Shown here: piece by piece, positions 27,225 through 34,821 of the stretch | Layout of the letters: each line of letters opens with the position of its first letter | Position numbering within the stretch: the stretch's first letter is position 1 | DNA from: SAR202 cluster bacterium | Lineage (GTDB): Bacteria; Chloroflexota; Dehalococcoidia; Lucifugimonadales; Lucifugimonadaceae | DNA: 64,000 nucleotides | Direction: 5' to 3' | Assembly: GCA_016872495.1 (NCBI GenBank) | Contig: VGZT01000001.1 | Span: 1-64,000, forward strand | Made by a program: the position numbers and the translations under genes | The notes under the pieces: model-generated | What the model was told of the DNA's origin: nothing | Seen by the model: the letters and a program-made list of their open reading frames with translations, nothing else | Databases searched by the model: none

Positions 27225-29585
27225 ATGTCCTCGCCCATCACCATGAATGACCTTCGAGCAGCCCTTCCTGACCTGACCTCGAAGGTCAGGATCGCTGGTC
27301 TTGAGAAGCCCGTCGACGTCTTTCGGGACCGGTGGGGCATACCTCACATCAAGGCTCAGAACGAGCACGACGCCTTCCTTGCGCAGGGCTTCGTAACGGC
27401 GCAGGACCGACTCTGGCACATGGACTTCGACCGCCGCAGGGCGCTCGGGAGATGGGCAGAAGCGGGCGGACCATCTGGTCTCACGTCGGGCGCGGTTGGC
27501 ATCGCAGGGGACCGGACGTTGCGCCACATGCAGGTCGCCCGCGCCGCCCGCGCCGACTACGACGCCTCCAGTCACGGGGCCCGCTCGATGCTCGACGCGT
27601 ACACGGCGGGGGTCAACGCCTTCCTGAAGACAACCCGCGCCTGGCCGATCGAGTACGGGCTACTCAAGGTGCAGCCGGAGCCGTGGGAGGCCTGGCACTG
27701 CCTGGCCGTGTACAAGGTGCGCAACATGCTCATGGGCACCTTCGAATCCAAGCTCTGGCGTGCGCGGGTCGCCTCCACCCTCGGCCCCGATGCGGCCGCC
27801 AACCTGTTCCGCGGCTATCCCCGGGGACATTTGCTGACCATTCCGCCCGGCGGGGTCTTCAAGGGCCCTGAGCTCGACGGGCTTAAGGAGCTAACGCGGG
27901 CCGCGGAATCGATGAACTGGCTTGGAGAGACCGATGCAGGCAGCAACTCGTGGGTGATTTCGGGCAAGCGAAGCGCCACGGGGCTCCCGCTGGTTGCCGG
28001 TGACTCACACCGTGGTCTGGACACGCCGAGCGTGTACTACCAGGTCCATGTGGATTGCCCGGAGTGGGCGGTCAGTGGCTACTCGGTCCCCGGCGTCCCT
28101 GGCGCGCCTCATTTCAGCCACACGCGGAACGTCGGCTATGGGATGACCCATGGGAACGCCGACTACCAGGACCTGTTCATCGAGAAGTTCAGGCGCACGG
28201 ACGGGCGACTCGAATACCAGTTTAGGGACCAGTGGCTGCCCGCCGAGGTGCGCAGCGAGACGATAGGCGTGCTGGGGGCAAAATCGGAAAAGATCGACGT
28301 CGTAGTTACCCGCCACGGCCCGGTCGTGGCCGGTAACCCGGACAAAGGCTGGGGCCTTGCGTTCAGCCATACGGGGACAAACTCCGGGACGCCCTGGCCC
28401 GACGCCGTCTACGAGGTTCTGCGCGCGCCCGACGCCGACGGCCTCGAGGATGCGATGCGGGAATGGACGGAGCCGGTCAACAACTACATGTACGGTGACG
28501 TCCACGGCAATTTCGGCTACCGGCTGCGCGGTCGAATCCCCGTCAGGTCGATGTCGAACGCCTGGCGCCCCGTTCCGGGGTGGACCGGCGAGCACGAATG
28601 GAAAGGCCTGATCCCGTTCGACCAGATGCCGCATTCCAGAAACCCTGAAGAAGGCTATGCCGTCACGTGCAACCAGCGCGTGGTTGGCGACTCCTACCCG
28701 CACTACATCGGCCTGGATTTTTCGGCCGACTATCGGGCCAGGCGCATCACTGCACGCATACTGGAACTTGGTGAGGGAAAATCCACCGTCGAGGATATGT
28801 CCGCGATCCACGCCGAGCGTGTGTCGATACCAGCCAACGTCATCCGTGATGCATTGAGGAAGCTGAAGCCTGGCAACCCCCGCCAGAAGGATGCGCTGGC
28901 GCGCCTGGCGTCCTGGAATGGTGAGATGAGCCGCGACAGCGTAGAGGCGCTCATCTTCTCGGCGCTCCGGGTGCAGCTGTCGAGAGACGTGATCGGGCGC
29001 GCCCTCGGGCCGCTGGCCGACGAAGCCCTCGGAGCGACCGGCCGAGGCGCGGCGTCCCACGTTCAACAGCTGACCACTCGGATCGTCGAGTCGATAGCCA
29101 GCAACGACACACGGCTCCTGAGCGCCGGTACCAGCTGGTCGGACGTGCTGGGCAGGTCGCTGGAAGCGGGCCTGGGCGACCTGGAGAAGCGGCTTGGAAA
29201 AGACATGAATGCCTGGCAGTACGGCCAGCTCCACCGTACCCGCCCGCGCCATCCACTCTCGGCGGCGTTCCCCGACGCAGCGGGACTTCTGGACCCGCCG
29301 GGCACCGCCTGTCATGGCGATGGCGACACCCCGTTGCAGGGCGGCTACAACCTGGAGAACCCGTTTATCCTGACCGGGATGAGCGTGAACCGGTACATCC
29401 ACGACCCGGCTGACTGGACGCGCTCGAGGTGGATCGTGCCGATGGGCGTCTCCGGTCATCCTGGAAGCCCGCACTATGCCGACCAGATGCCGCTCTGGCG
29501 GGACATCAAGACCGTGCCACAGCTCTGGGACTGGAAACAAATTCGGACGGAAGCCGAAACCTACCAGGCGCTGGTGCCTGCGTAG
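27225..29585 (+). CDS. Penicillin acylase family Ntn-hydrolase
   Basis: 786-residue precursor of the cephalosporin/penicillin/acyl-homoserine-lactone acylase family, which hydrolyse amide bonds after autocatalytic cleavage. The alpha part contains FRDRWGIPHIKAQNEHDAFL and AQGFVTAQDRLWHMDF. The predicted cut is in DAGSNSWVISG, making S240 the new N-terminal nucleophile of the beta chain; PLVAGDSHR and a later VTCNQRVVGD with Asn follow. No signal peptide is seen, unlike classical periplasmic PGA, so a cytoplasmic enzyme is likely. ATG at 27225 with GGAGGAAG. Substrate unknown. Confidence 0.88.
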   Translation: MSSPITMNDLRAALPDLTSKVRIAGLEKPVDVFRDRWGIPHIKAQNEHDAFLAQGFVTAQDRLWHMDFDRRRALGRWAEAGGPSGLTSGAVGIAGDRTLRHMQVARAARADYDASSHGARSMLDAYTAGVNAFLKTTRAWPIEYGLLKVQPEPWEAWHCLAVYKVRNMLMGTFESKLWRARVASTLGPDAAANLFRGYPRGHLLTIPPGGVFKGPELDGLKELTRAAESMNWLGETDAGSNSWVISGKRSATGLPLVAGDSHRGLDTPSVYYQVHVDCPEWAVSGYSVPGVPGAPHFSHTRNVGYGMTHGNADYQDLFIEKFRRTDGRLEYQFRDQWLPAEVRSETIGVLGAKSEKIDVVVTRHGPVVAGNPDKGWGLAFSHTGTNSGTPWPDAVYEVLRAPDADGLEDAMREWTEPVNNYMYGDVHGNFGYRLRGRIPVRSMSNAWRPVPGWTGEHEWKGLIPFDQMPHSRNPEEGYAVTCNQRVVGDSYPHYIGLDFSADYRARRITARILELGEGKSTVEDMSAIHAERVSIPANVIRDALRKLKPGNPRQKDALARLASWNGEMSRDSVEALIFSALRVQLSRDVIGRALGPLADEALGATGRGAASHVQQLTTRIVESIASNDTRLLSAGTSWSDVLGRSLEAGLGDLEKRLGKDMNAWQYGQLHRTRPRHPLSAAFPDAAGLLDPPGTACHGDGDTPLQGGYNLENPFILTGMSVNRYIHDPADWTRSRWIVPMGVSGHPGSPHYADQMPLWRDIKTVPQLWDWKQIRTEAETYQALVPA

Positions 29586-30310
29586 GGCGCAGCACGGCAA
29601 GCGGGCCCGGCCAAATATTCTTGACGGGTAAGAAGCCCCAGAGCGCATTTCTGATACGAAAAACGTTGAAGAGTGGCCGTCCGATTGGCGTGAAAAATTT
29701 GTAAAGAATCGAAGCGTGGGGTTTTCACGTAATAAGTTAGCGGCAAAATCTGATTGAGGAGCAATGACCTGGTTCTTTGCGCGTGAGTCCAAAAGGAGGC
29801 ACGGATGGTCCGGGCATACGCCTGGTTCCAACAGTGGCTCGGCTCTACCAGCGCCCAGGCGGAACGGTGAATCCGATCGACCGTAAGCCTGGCTTGAGGC
29901 TCGGTACCAGCGCAACTTGAGAATCAGCCTGGTGGGTAGCAACAGGCTGGATAGGAAACACTGCGCCCCGGCGGCAACACCGGACTAACCCGAACAGCGA
30001 AGGTAACGAGTCGGACGTAGTGGCCGATCGGAAGGCGGCAAGAAGGGGGCATGCATGGTCCTGACATTCGTTCGGTTCCATGCGTGGCACTTCCTGCTAC
30101 CGGGCCCGGGCACAGTCAGGCAGGGCACAGGCACCCTGGCGAGTGATATCCGGGCACACAGATCTGACCGGGCCTTGCGCCAGTTCCAGGACAGGGCCTT
30201 TCGGTCACCCGCGACCTGAGGGCCGGGTCCGAAGCCCATCCGAGCAAAGTGCTACGGAACGGCGCCCCTGGGATCGGCGACCTGAACGGTCGTAACAACA
30301 GCAGAAGAAC
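29586..30310. other. 725-base gap without a recognised gene; possible structured RNA
   Basis: No conserved coding frame was found on either strand. The first 170 bases are AT-richer than the surroundings and hold an inverted repeat CGTGAAAA / TTTTCACG (29689-29696 and 29722-29729). Two hairpins follow: AGCCT/AGGCT (29886-29890 with 29897-29901) and CAGCCTG/CAGGCTG (29925-29931 with 29943-29949). A degenerate repeat is annotated separately. RNase P, tmRNA and SRP RNA cores are not present. Confidence 0.4.
29791..30088 (+). repeat. Degenerate direct repeat, each copy with a ribosome site and ATG
   Basis: Copy 1 (29791-29838) and copy 2 (30040-30088) each have a purine-rich site (AAAAGGAGG or AAGAAGGGGG) and then ATGGTCC; about 25 of the first 34 bases from each ATG match. 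Copy 1 opens a 21-codon frame (29805-29870, MVRAYAWFQQW at its start); copy 2 opens a 54-codon frame (30055-30219, MVLTFVRFHAW at its start). They could be leader or micropeptides, or two decayed copies of one element. Translation is not shown. Confidence 0.35.
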
Positions 30311-30341
30311 AGAGAGGTCACGCTACCAACGTGACCTCTCT
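30311..30341 (-). terminator. Intrinsic terminator of the enolase-superfamily gene
   Basis: Perfect 12-bp stem AGAGAGGTCACG / CGTGACCTCTCT with a seven-base loop, 24 bases beyond the stop of the minus-strand dehydratase gene. The downstream U-run is weak. It could also stop plus-strand transcripts from the gap. Confidence 0.6.
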
Positions 30342-30364
30342 TCGCTTATGTCCGGGTGACCCCT

Positions 30365-31522
30365 TCAGTGATACTTCCGCTCGTCCTCGACCGTGCGGAT
30401 CGAGCGCGGCGGAAACTGCTTGTGCGGGTACATTGCGAGTTTCTTTTCATCGATGTCGACCCCGAGCCCGGGCCGGTTGGGAAGCTCGATGTACCCACCT
30501 TCAGCCTTCAAGGGGTTGATCGAGATCTCCTGGCACCAGCTCTCGAGGGCGACCATGTACTCGTAGATCAGGAAGTTGGGGATGACTGCCGAGGCATGAA
30601 CGGCCGCAGCCAGCCCGATCGAGGTCGTGTTCCAGCCATGTGGTGAGACGCCCACGTAGAACGGCTCCGCCATGGCCGCGATGTGTACCAGTTCAAGAAT
30701 CCCGCCCGTATTGCAGATGTCGGGGTTCAAGATGTCGGCGGCCCGCAGTTCCAGCACCTCCCGGAACTCGGTGCGCGTGTAGAGTGCCTCGCCGGTCACG
30801 ACCGGAATCTTGATCTTGCTTCTTACCTCGGCCATGGCTTTCAGGTTCTCGGACGGAATCGGCTCCTCGAACCAGTAGGGCCGGTACTTCTCGATCATCT
30901 GCGCCACGTGTACTGCGTTCATCGGCGCGAGCCTGCGGTGTACTTCAACCAGCAGTTCGACGCGCGGTCCAACCGCCTGGCGGATCGCTCCCACCGCTGC
31001 CGCGGCCTGCTCCAGCTCCGCAGCGTCGACGTATGGCCGCCAGGGCCCGGGAAAGGGGTCGAACTTCATCGCGGTGTATCCGCGATCGACGATCTGGAGG
31101 GCAGCCTTCGCCATGGCATCAGGCGTCTTGGCGCCGTCGCCCCAGCCGTTTGCGTAGACGCGGATCCGTGGCCTGACCGGCCCACCCAGCAGGTTGTACA
31201 CCGGCTGGTCGAGCGCCTTGCCGACCACGTCCCACATCGCGATCTCGATGCCACTCACGGCGCAGTGAAAGTCCATCGAACCGCGTTTGGTCGCGAAATC
31301 TTCGTAGGCGATATGGGTGAAGTGTCTGATGTGGAACGGGTCACGCCCGATCAGGTAACGTTTCATCTCTTCGATATGCGCCACGATCGACCGGTCGCGG
31401 TCCGCCTGGGTATATGCCTCTCCCCAGCCGACGATGCCGTTGTCGGTCGTGATCTTCACGAAGATGAAGTTCTTGCCCCGGGGTGGGTGGGCGACCAGGA
31501 CATCGATATCCGAGATCTTCAT
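30365..31522 (-). CDS. Enolase-superfamily (mandelate racemase/muconate lactonizing) dehydratase
   Basis: 385 residues from the ATG at 31522; the frame extends further upstream without family sequence. N-terminal capping domain (GKNFIFVKITTDNGIVGWGEA) and C-terminal TIM barrel with YTAMKFDPF, metal-ligand strands LLVEVHRR, YWFEEPIP and VVTGEALYT, then ADILNPDICNTGG and the HGWNT histidine region. The pattern resembles sugar-acid dehydratases (galactonate dehydratase-like), but the substrate is not readable. SAR202-type Chloroflexota are known for expansions of this family. Confidence 0.9.
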   Translation of the reverse strand: MKISDIDVLVAHPPRGKNFIFVKITTDNGIVGWGEAYTQADRDRSIVAHIEEMKRYLIGRDPFHIRHFTHIAYEDFATKRGSMDFHCAVSGIEIAMWDVVGKALDQPVYNLLGGPVRPRIRVYANGWGDGAKTPDAMAKAALQIVDRGYTAMKFDPFPGPWRPYVDAAELEQAAAAVGAIRQAVGPRVELLVEVHRRLAPMNAVHVAQMIEKYRPYWFEEPIPSENLKAMAEVRSKIKIPVVTGEALYTRTEFREVLELRAADILNPDICNTGGILELVHIAAMAEPFYVGVSPHGWNTTSIGLAAAVHASAVIPNFLIYEYMVALESWCQEISINPLKAEGGYIELPNRPGLGVDIDEKKLAMYPHKQFPPRSIRTVEDERKYH

Positions 31523-31637
31523 TTGCGGGTTCCTTCCGCGGCGCACGATGCGCCGGCCTGGTGCGTCGCGGCGCATCATACGACAGGGTGAATCCGCACC
31601 TTCCATATAATCCCGTTGGGGGAGGGCCAGACCACAC

Positions 31638-32051
31638 TTGCTTCAGGTCCCAAAGCAACTCATTGGCGAGATGATCACGCACGCTCTGCTCACCGATCCT
31701 GAGGAGTGCTGCGGACTTGTGCTCGGGAAGGGCGATCGCGCCACGGCGACGCGCCGAATCACGAACTCACATGAAAACCGGGTCTCCCGGTACACGATGG
31801 ATCCCGTCGAGGTCATGAAGGTAGAACGCGAGGCCGACGCGCGCGGAGAGGGGCTCCTCGCCATCTACCACTCACACACCTACACGCAGGGCTACCCGTC
31901 GGAGACCGATATCAGGAGCGCTATCGAAACCGGATGGCTGGACCCCTATTACATCCTCGTTTCGCTGGTGGAGAAGACTCGCCCGGTGGTGCGCGCGTAC
32001 CGGATTTCCGACGACGGCCAGGTCAAGGAGACCTATATCCGGGCCGACTGA
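31638..32051 (+). CDS. JAMM/MPN (M67-type) metallopeptidase
   Basis: 137-residue single-domain Mov34/MPN protein. The full JAMM+ set is present: E23 in DPEECCG, then H78 and H80 in YHSHTYTQGYP, S88 and D91. Bacterial members cleave ubiquitin-like sulfur carriers such as CysO-Cys. No ThiS/MoaD-like gene lies nearby, so the partner is unknown. TTG start at 31638, 115 bases from the divergent dehydratase start. Confidence 0.88.
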   Translation: MLQVPKQLIGEMITHALLTDPEECCGLVLGKGDRATATRRITNSHENRVSRYTMDPVEVMKVEREADARGEGLLAIYHSHTYTQGYPSETDIRSAIETGWLDPYYILVSLVEKTRPVVRAYRISDDGQVKETYIRAD

Positions 32052-32063
32052 GGACCCAGCTTG

Positions 32064-32801
32064 CTAGACGAGTGGCCAGGGCACGTTGAAGTTAGGGTCA
32101 AGGACCGGGAAGACCGGGTCCGCCAGGATTCGCTCAAGCCGCTCGCGCGTCGCTTCGAGCTCGCCCTCCACCAGCAACTCCTCCAGCCGGCAGCCCAGGT
32201 CGGCCCTGGGGCTCAGTTCCGGTCGAATCCGGCGGAGGTCGTCGGTGAGCCGCTCCGTGATCCTTGCGCCGCAGAACTCCCACATCACCGTGCGCTGGAT
32301 GGCGTACGGGTTGAAGGTCAGGCCCTGGTCGATGGCCCATACCTTGCCGTGCTCGTCCCGCAGGCAGGCCCCACCCTTGCGATCGGCGTTGTTGGCCAGG
32401 AGGTCGAAGGCTGCCACCGGTTCAAACGTCGGCAGCGACGATTCGCGCATCGTGAAGAAGTTGGCGGCAGGGTCGGCCTCTATGAACAGCTGGACGCTGC
32501 CGATGCCGTGCGGTCCCTCGCGCACCACGGTGGGCGGGATGTCGGGCCAACCCAGGGCGACACTGAGTTCGTAGGCGGCGCACTCGCGTCGGTAGAGGGT
32601 ACCTCGTGGGAAGTCACGTAGTGGGCGCTCGCCCGCACGTGGCTTGTAGATCCCGTAGATGGGCTCGGTTCCCGCGCCGGGATCGAGCTTGACCACGAAA
32701 ACGTGGTTCGAGCCAAGCGGATGGAGTCCGAAACCCGTGATCGGCGCGGTGGCCAGCAGCCGGAGCGTCTCGGCATCGGGGTGTGCGTCACGGATTTCCA
32801 T
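32064..32801 (-). CDS. SCO1664-family protein (PI3/4-kinase-like fold)
   Basis: 245 residues from the ATG at 32801. Recognised by LGSNHVFVVKLDPG, the lysine-containing GIYKPRAGERPLRDFPRGTLYRRE region, YELSVALGWPDIPPTVVREGP, and the kinase-like FDLLANNADRKGGACLRD with WAIDQGLTFN (catalytic-loop Asp-x4-Lys-like and metal Asp). In Actinobacteria this family is next to DUF3090, often close to mshC. Here it follows DUF3090 by 31 bases on the same strand. Substrate unknown; a phosphotransferase role is inferred from motifs. Confidence 0.85.
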   Translation of the reverse strand: MEIRDAHPDAETLRLLATAPITGFGLHPLGSNHVFVVKLDPGAGTEPIYGIYKPRAGERPLRDFPRGTLYRRECAAYELSVALGWPDIPPTVVREGPHGIGSVQLFIEADPAANFFTMRESSLPTFEPVAAFDLLANNADRKGGACLRDEHGKVWAIDQGLTFNPYAIQRTVMWEFCGARITERLTDDLRRIRPELSPRADLGCRLEELLVEGELEATRERLERILADPVFPVLDPNFNVPWPLV

Positions 32802-32832
32802 CTCGGGCGCCCCTGGAGTTCGTGGGCACCGT

Positions 32833-33384
32833 TCAGGCGAACTTGATCTCGCCCTTGTGATGCCCGTTTGACTTTGGACAGACGTGACCACCTGGATCGA
32901 CCGGCCCGCCACACAACGGGCAGCGCGGTCGCCCGGCGGCGCACACCTCGAGCGCCTGCTCGGACAGCTTCACGCCGCTCGGTCGGGAAAAACTGAACTG
33001 GACTGCGATCGGCTCCTCTTCGTCGTCGGATTCGCTTTCGGCCGTGGCCTCCGACTCGACACTGGCGGCCTCGACCGTGAATACGTCAGTGGAGCGATCA
33101 TGTCGCAGGGACATCTCGACCGCCTTGAACTCCAGTTCGATCCCTGACGCAGGGGCCTGGTACTCCGGTGTATACCGATCGGGGTCGCCCGGGCGCTCGG
33201 TGGCGGCGACGAACTGGCGGATTGCCAGCGCTACCTGGAAAAGCTGTTCCTTCTCCAGCCACACGATCGCACGCCCGCGTCGTCCGGCCGCCGTGACCTT
33301 GAAGGTGCGCTCACCCGGCCGGCCCTGCGACTCCGCCACGACGGTGTCGACCAGTCCGAGGTCGATCTTTTCTACGCTAGCCAC
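32833..33384 (-). CDS. DUF3090 family protein with C-terminal zinc ribbon
   Basis: 183 residues: a DUF3090 body (VDTVVAESQGRPGERTFKV, then AIVWLEKEQLFQVALAIRQF), an acidic insert near 120 (ESEATAESESDDEEEP), FSFSRPSGVKLSEQALEVCAAGRP and the final zinc-ribbon CPLCGGPVDPGGHVCPKSNGH. Function unknown. The pairing with the SCO1664 kinase-like gene is conserved in Actinobacteria and kept here, suggesting one pathway. Confidence 0.9.
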   Translation of the reverse strand: MASVEKIDLGLVDTVVAESQGRPGERTFKVTAAGRRGRAIVWLEKEQLFQVALAIRQFVAATERPGDPDRYTPEYQAPASGIELEFKAVEMSLRHDRSTDVFTVEAASVESEATAESESDDEEEPIAVQFSFSRPSGVKLSEQALEVCAAGRPRCPLCGGPVDPGGHVCPKSNGHHKGEIKFA

Positions 33385-33448
33385 CGATTCCGGTCTCCCG
33401 GTTGACAGGTCCGTGAGTTGATTCTAGATGCCGTGGCAACCGCCCGCT

Positions 33449-34384
33449 TCAGCTGGCGGTGCGAATTGCCGGTATGACCGACTTGCCCACGACTTCGATC
33501 TGGGCCTCGATCGATTCGGATGGTGTCATCCAGCTGAGCAGGATGTCCCGGGCGCCGGCCTCGTGGAACTGTTGCAGCGCCGTGACGGCCGCGTCCGGTG
33601 GACCGAGGAGAACATAGCGTTCGGCTAACTCCGCATAGTTGCCGTCGTACTTGTAGCCCGCCTGCAGCGCGGGCGCAGCCAGCCTGATCGAGTCTTCCTT
33701 CGTCGCCCCGATCGCCGTCATCAGGTGCAACCCGAAGCCGAAATTATCGAGGGATCGCCCGCGCTTCTCTAGCAGCCCCTTGATGGCGTCCACGCTGCGA
33801 GCGTAGTGAGACGGCCGATAAAGGTAGGGGAGCCACCCGTCACCAGAGCGTGCGGCGCGCTGCATCGCAGCTTCGGTCCGGCCGCCAACCCAGATCGGCG
33901 GGCCGCCCTTCTGTAACGGACCGGGATTCAGTGTGACATCTTCAAAGGTGAACGCGCGGCCGGCATGTGAAGCGGGTCCTCCCGACCAGAGCGCCCGCAT
34001 TATCCGGATCGCCTCGTCGGTCCGCGGTCCGCGCTCGTTGAGCGGGATCCCGAGGGCCCGGAACTCGCCCGGGAACTCTCCGCCGACGCCCAGGCCCAGT
34101 GTCAGGCGGCCGCCCGAAATCTGGTCGACGACCGCCGACTGCTTTGCCAGCATCACCGGGTGGTGCAGGGGAGTGATGATGATCGAGGAGAGCAGCCGCA
34201 CTCTTTCAGTGGCGCCAGCGGCCGCCGCCAGCGCCGTGAGCGCAAGCTGGGTCGGTCCTGGCCGTTCGTCGCGGTAGAGGTGCTCGCCTGCAGCCACGAA
34301 ATCAAAGCCGGCCGCTTCCGCCAGCCTGGCGTGGCGGGAGGTCAGCGCTGGCTCAGCCAGGTTGGCTCCAAGTTTGATCGGCAT
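33449..34384 (-). CDS. LLM-class (F420/FMN-dependent) oxidoreductase
   Basis: 311 residues from the ATG at 34384. Luciferase-like TIM barrel: LAEAAGFDFVAAGEHLYRD, RVRLLSSIIITPLHHPVMLA, the cofactor-binding DQISGGRLTLGLGVGGEFPGEFRALG, and PPIWVGGRTEAAMQRAAR. The arrangement is typical of F420-dependent members, though FMN cannot be excluded. The frame extends upstream through the cimA T-box region on the opposite strand, which is not coding. Substrate unknown. Confidence 0.88.
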   Translation of the reverse strand: MPIKLGANLAEPALTSRHARLAEAAGFDFVAAGEHLYRDERPGPTQLALTALAAAAGATERVRLLSSIIITPLHHPVMLAKQSAVVDQISGGRLTLGLGVGGEFPGEFRALGIPLNERGPRTDEAIRIMRALWSGGPASHAGRAFTFEDVTLNPGPLQKGGPPIWVGGRTEAAMQRAARSGDGWLPYLYRPSHYARSVDAIKGLLEKRGRSLDNFGFGLHLMTAIGATKEDSIRLAAPALQAGYKYDGNYAELAERYVLLGPPDAAVTALQQFHEAGARDILLSWMTPSESIEAQIEVVGKSVIPAIRTAS

Positions 34385-34504
34385 CGCTAGGGTCCCCGTG
34401 AGCGGATTGGGCGGCATGGCCCGCGCAGCATCGGCGGTCCTGTCGCCGAGTATCGCACGGCGAGCAGGTCTCCGATTGAGCCAGGCGTGCGCGCGTGATA
34501 GCCT

Positions 34505-34789
34505 CGACACAGGCGTTGTCCCGATCCGGGACGACACGGAGACGAGTAACCCCGAAGCCGTCGTCAAGCGAGCTCTGCACGGTGTGAGAGGGCACGAGCG
34601 GCCCGGGGCGAAGATCACTCCGAAGCCGCCAGCCGAAACCCCGTCCAGCGGGGGAGTAGACCTGGCCGGAAGCGGCCCGTTATCGACCGCTGAGGCATGA
34701 GCACGTGCCTCGCAAAAGTGCCCCGCCAGCAGGGGGAAGCAGGGTGGTACCACGGGCCTGAACCCGTCCCTTCAGCGGACGGGTTTTTT
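34505..34789 (+). promoter_or_regulatory. T-box riboswitch, isoleucine type (ATC specifier), controlling cimA
   Basis: T-box core AGGGTGGTACCACGGG at 34741-34756. Stem I reads CGGAG (34537-34541), ACGAGTAA with the S-turn AGTA, CCCCG (34550-34554), and on the return strand CGGGG (34604-34608), CGAAG, ATC (34614-34616), A, CTCCG (34618-34622). The specifier is therefore ATC, an isoleucine codon, with the usual purine after it. The antiterminator bulge TGGT predicts discriminator A, fitting tRNA-Ile. A weak promoter (TTGAGC, 17 bases, TAGCCT) precedes it at 34476-34504. Low charged tRNA-Ile should raise citramalate synthase, the entry step to isoleucine. Confidence 0.92.
34761..34789 (+). terminator. 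T-box-controlled terminator before cimA
   Basis: AACCCGTCC (34761-34769) pairs with GGACGGGTT (34777-34785), followed by T to 34789. Competes with the antiterminator formed by the T-box sequence. Confidence 0.9.
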
Positions 34790-34821
34790 GTTGCCTGCGT
34801 TTCCTCCCGGGAGATGTTGCC

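Noticed and set aside
29586-30310. RNase P RNA, tmRNA, SRP RNA, or a group I/II intron
   Set aside because: None of the conserved core strings of these RNAs could be found, and the hairpins present are short and isolated.
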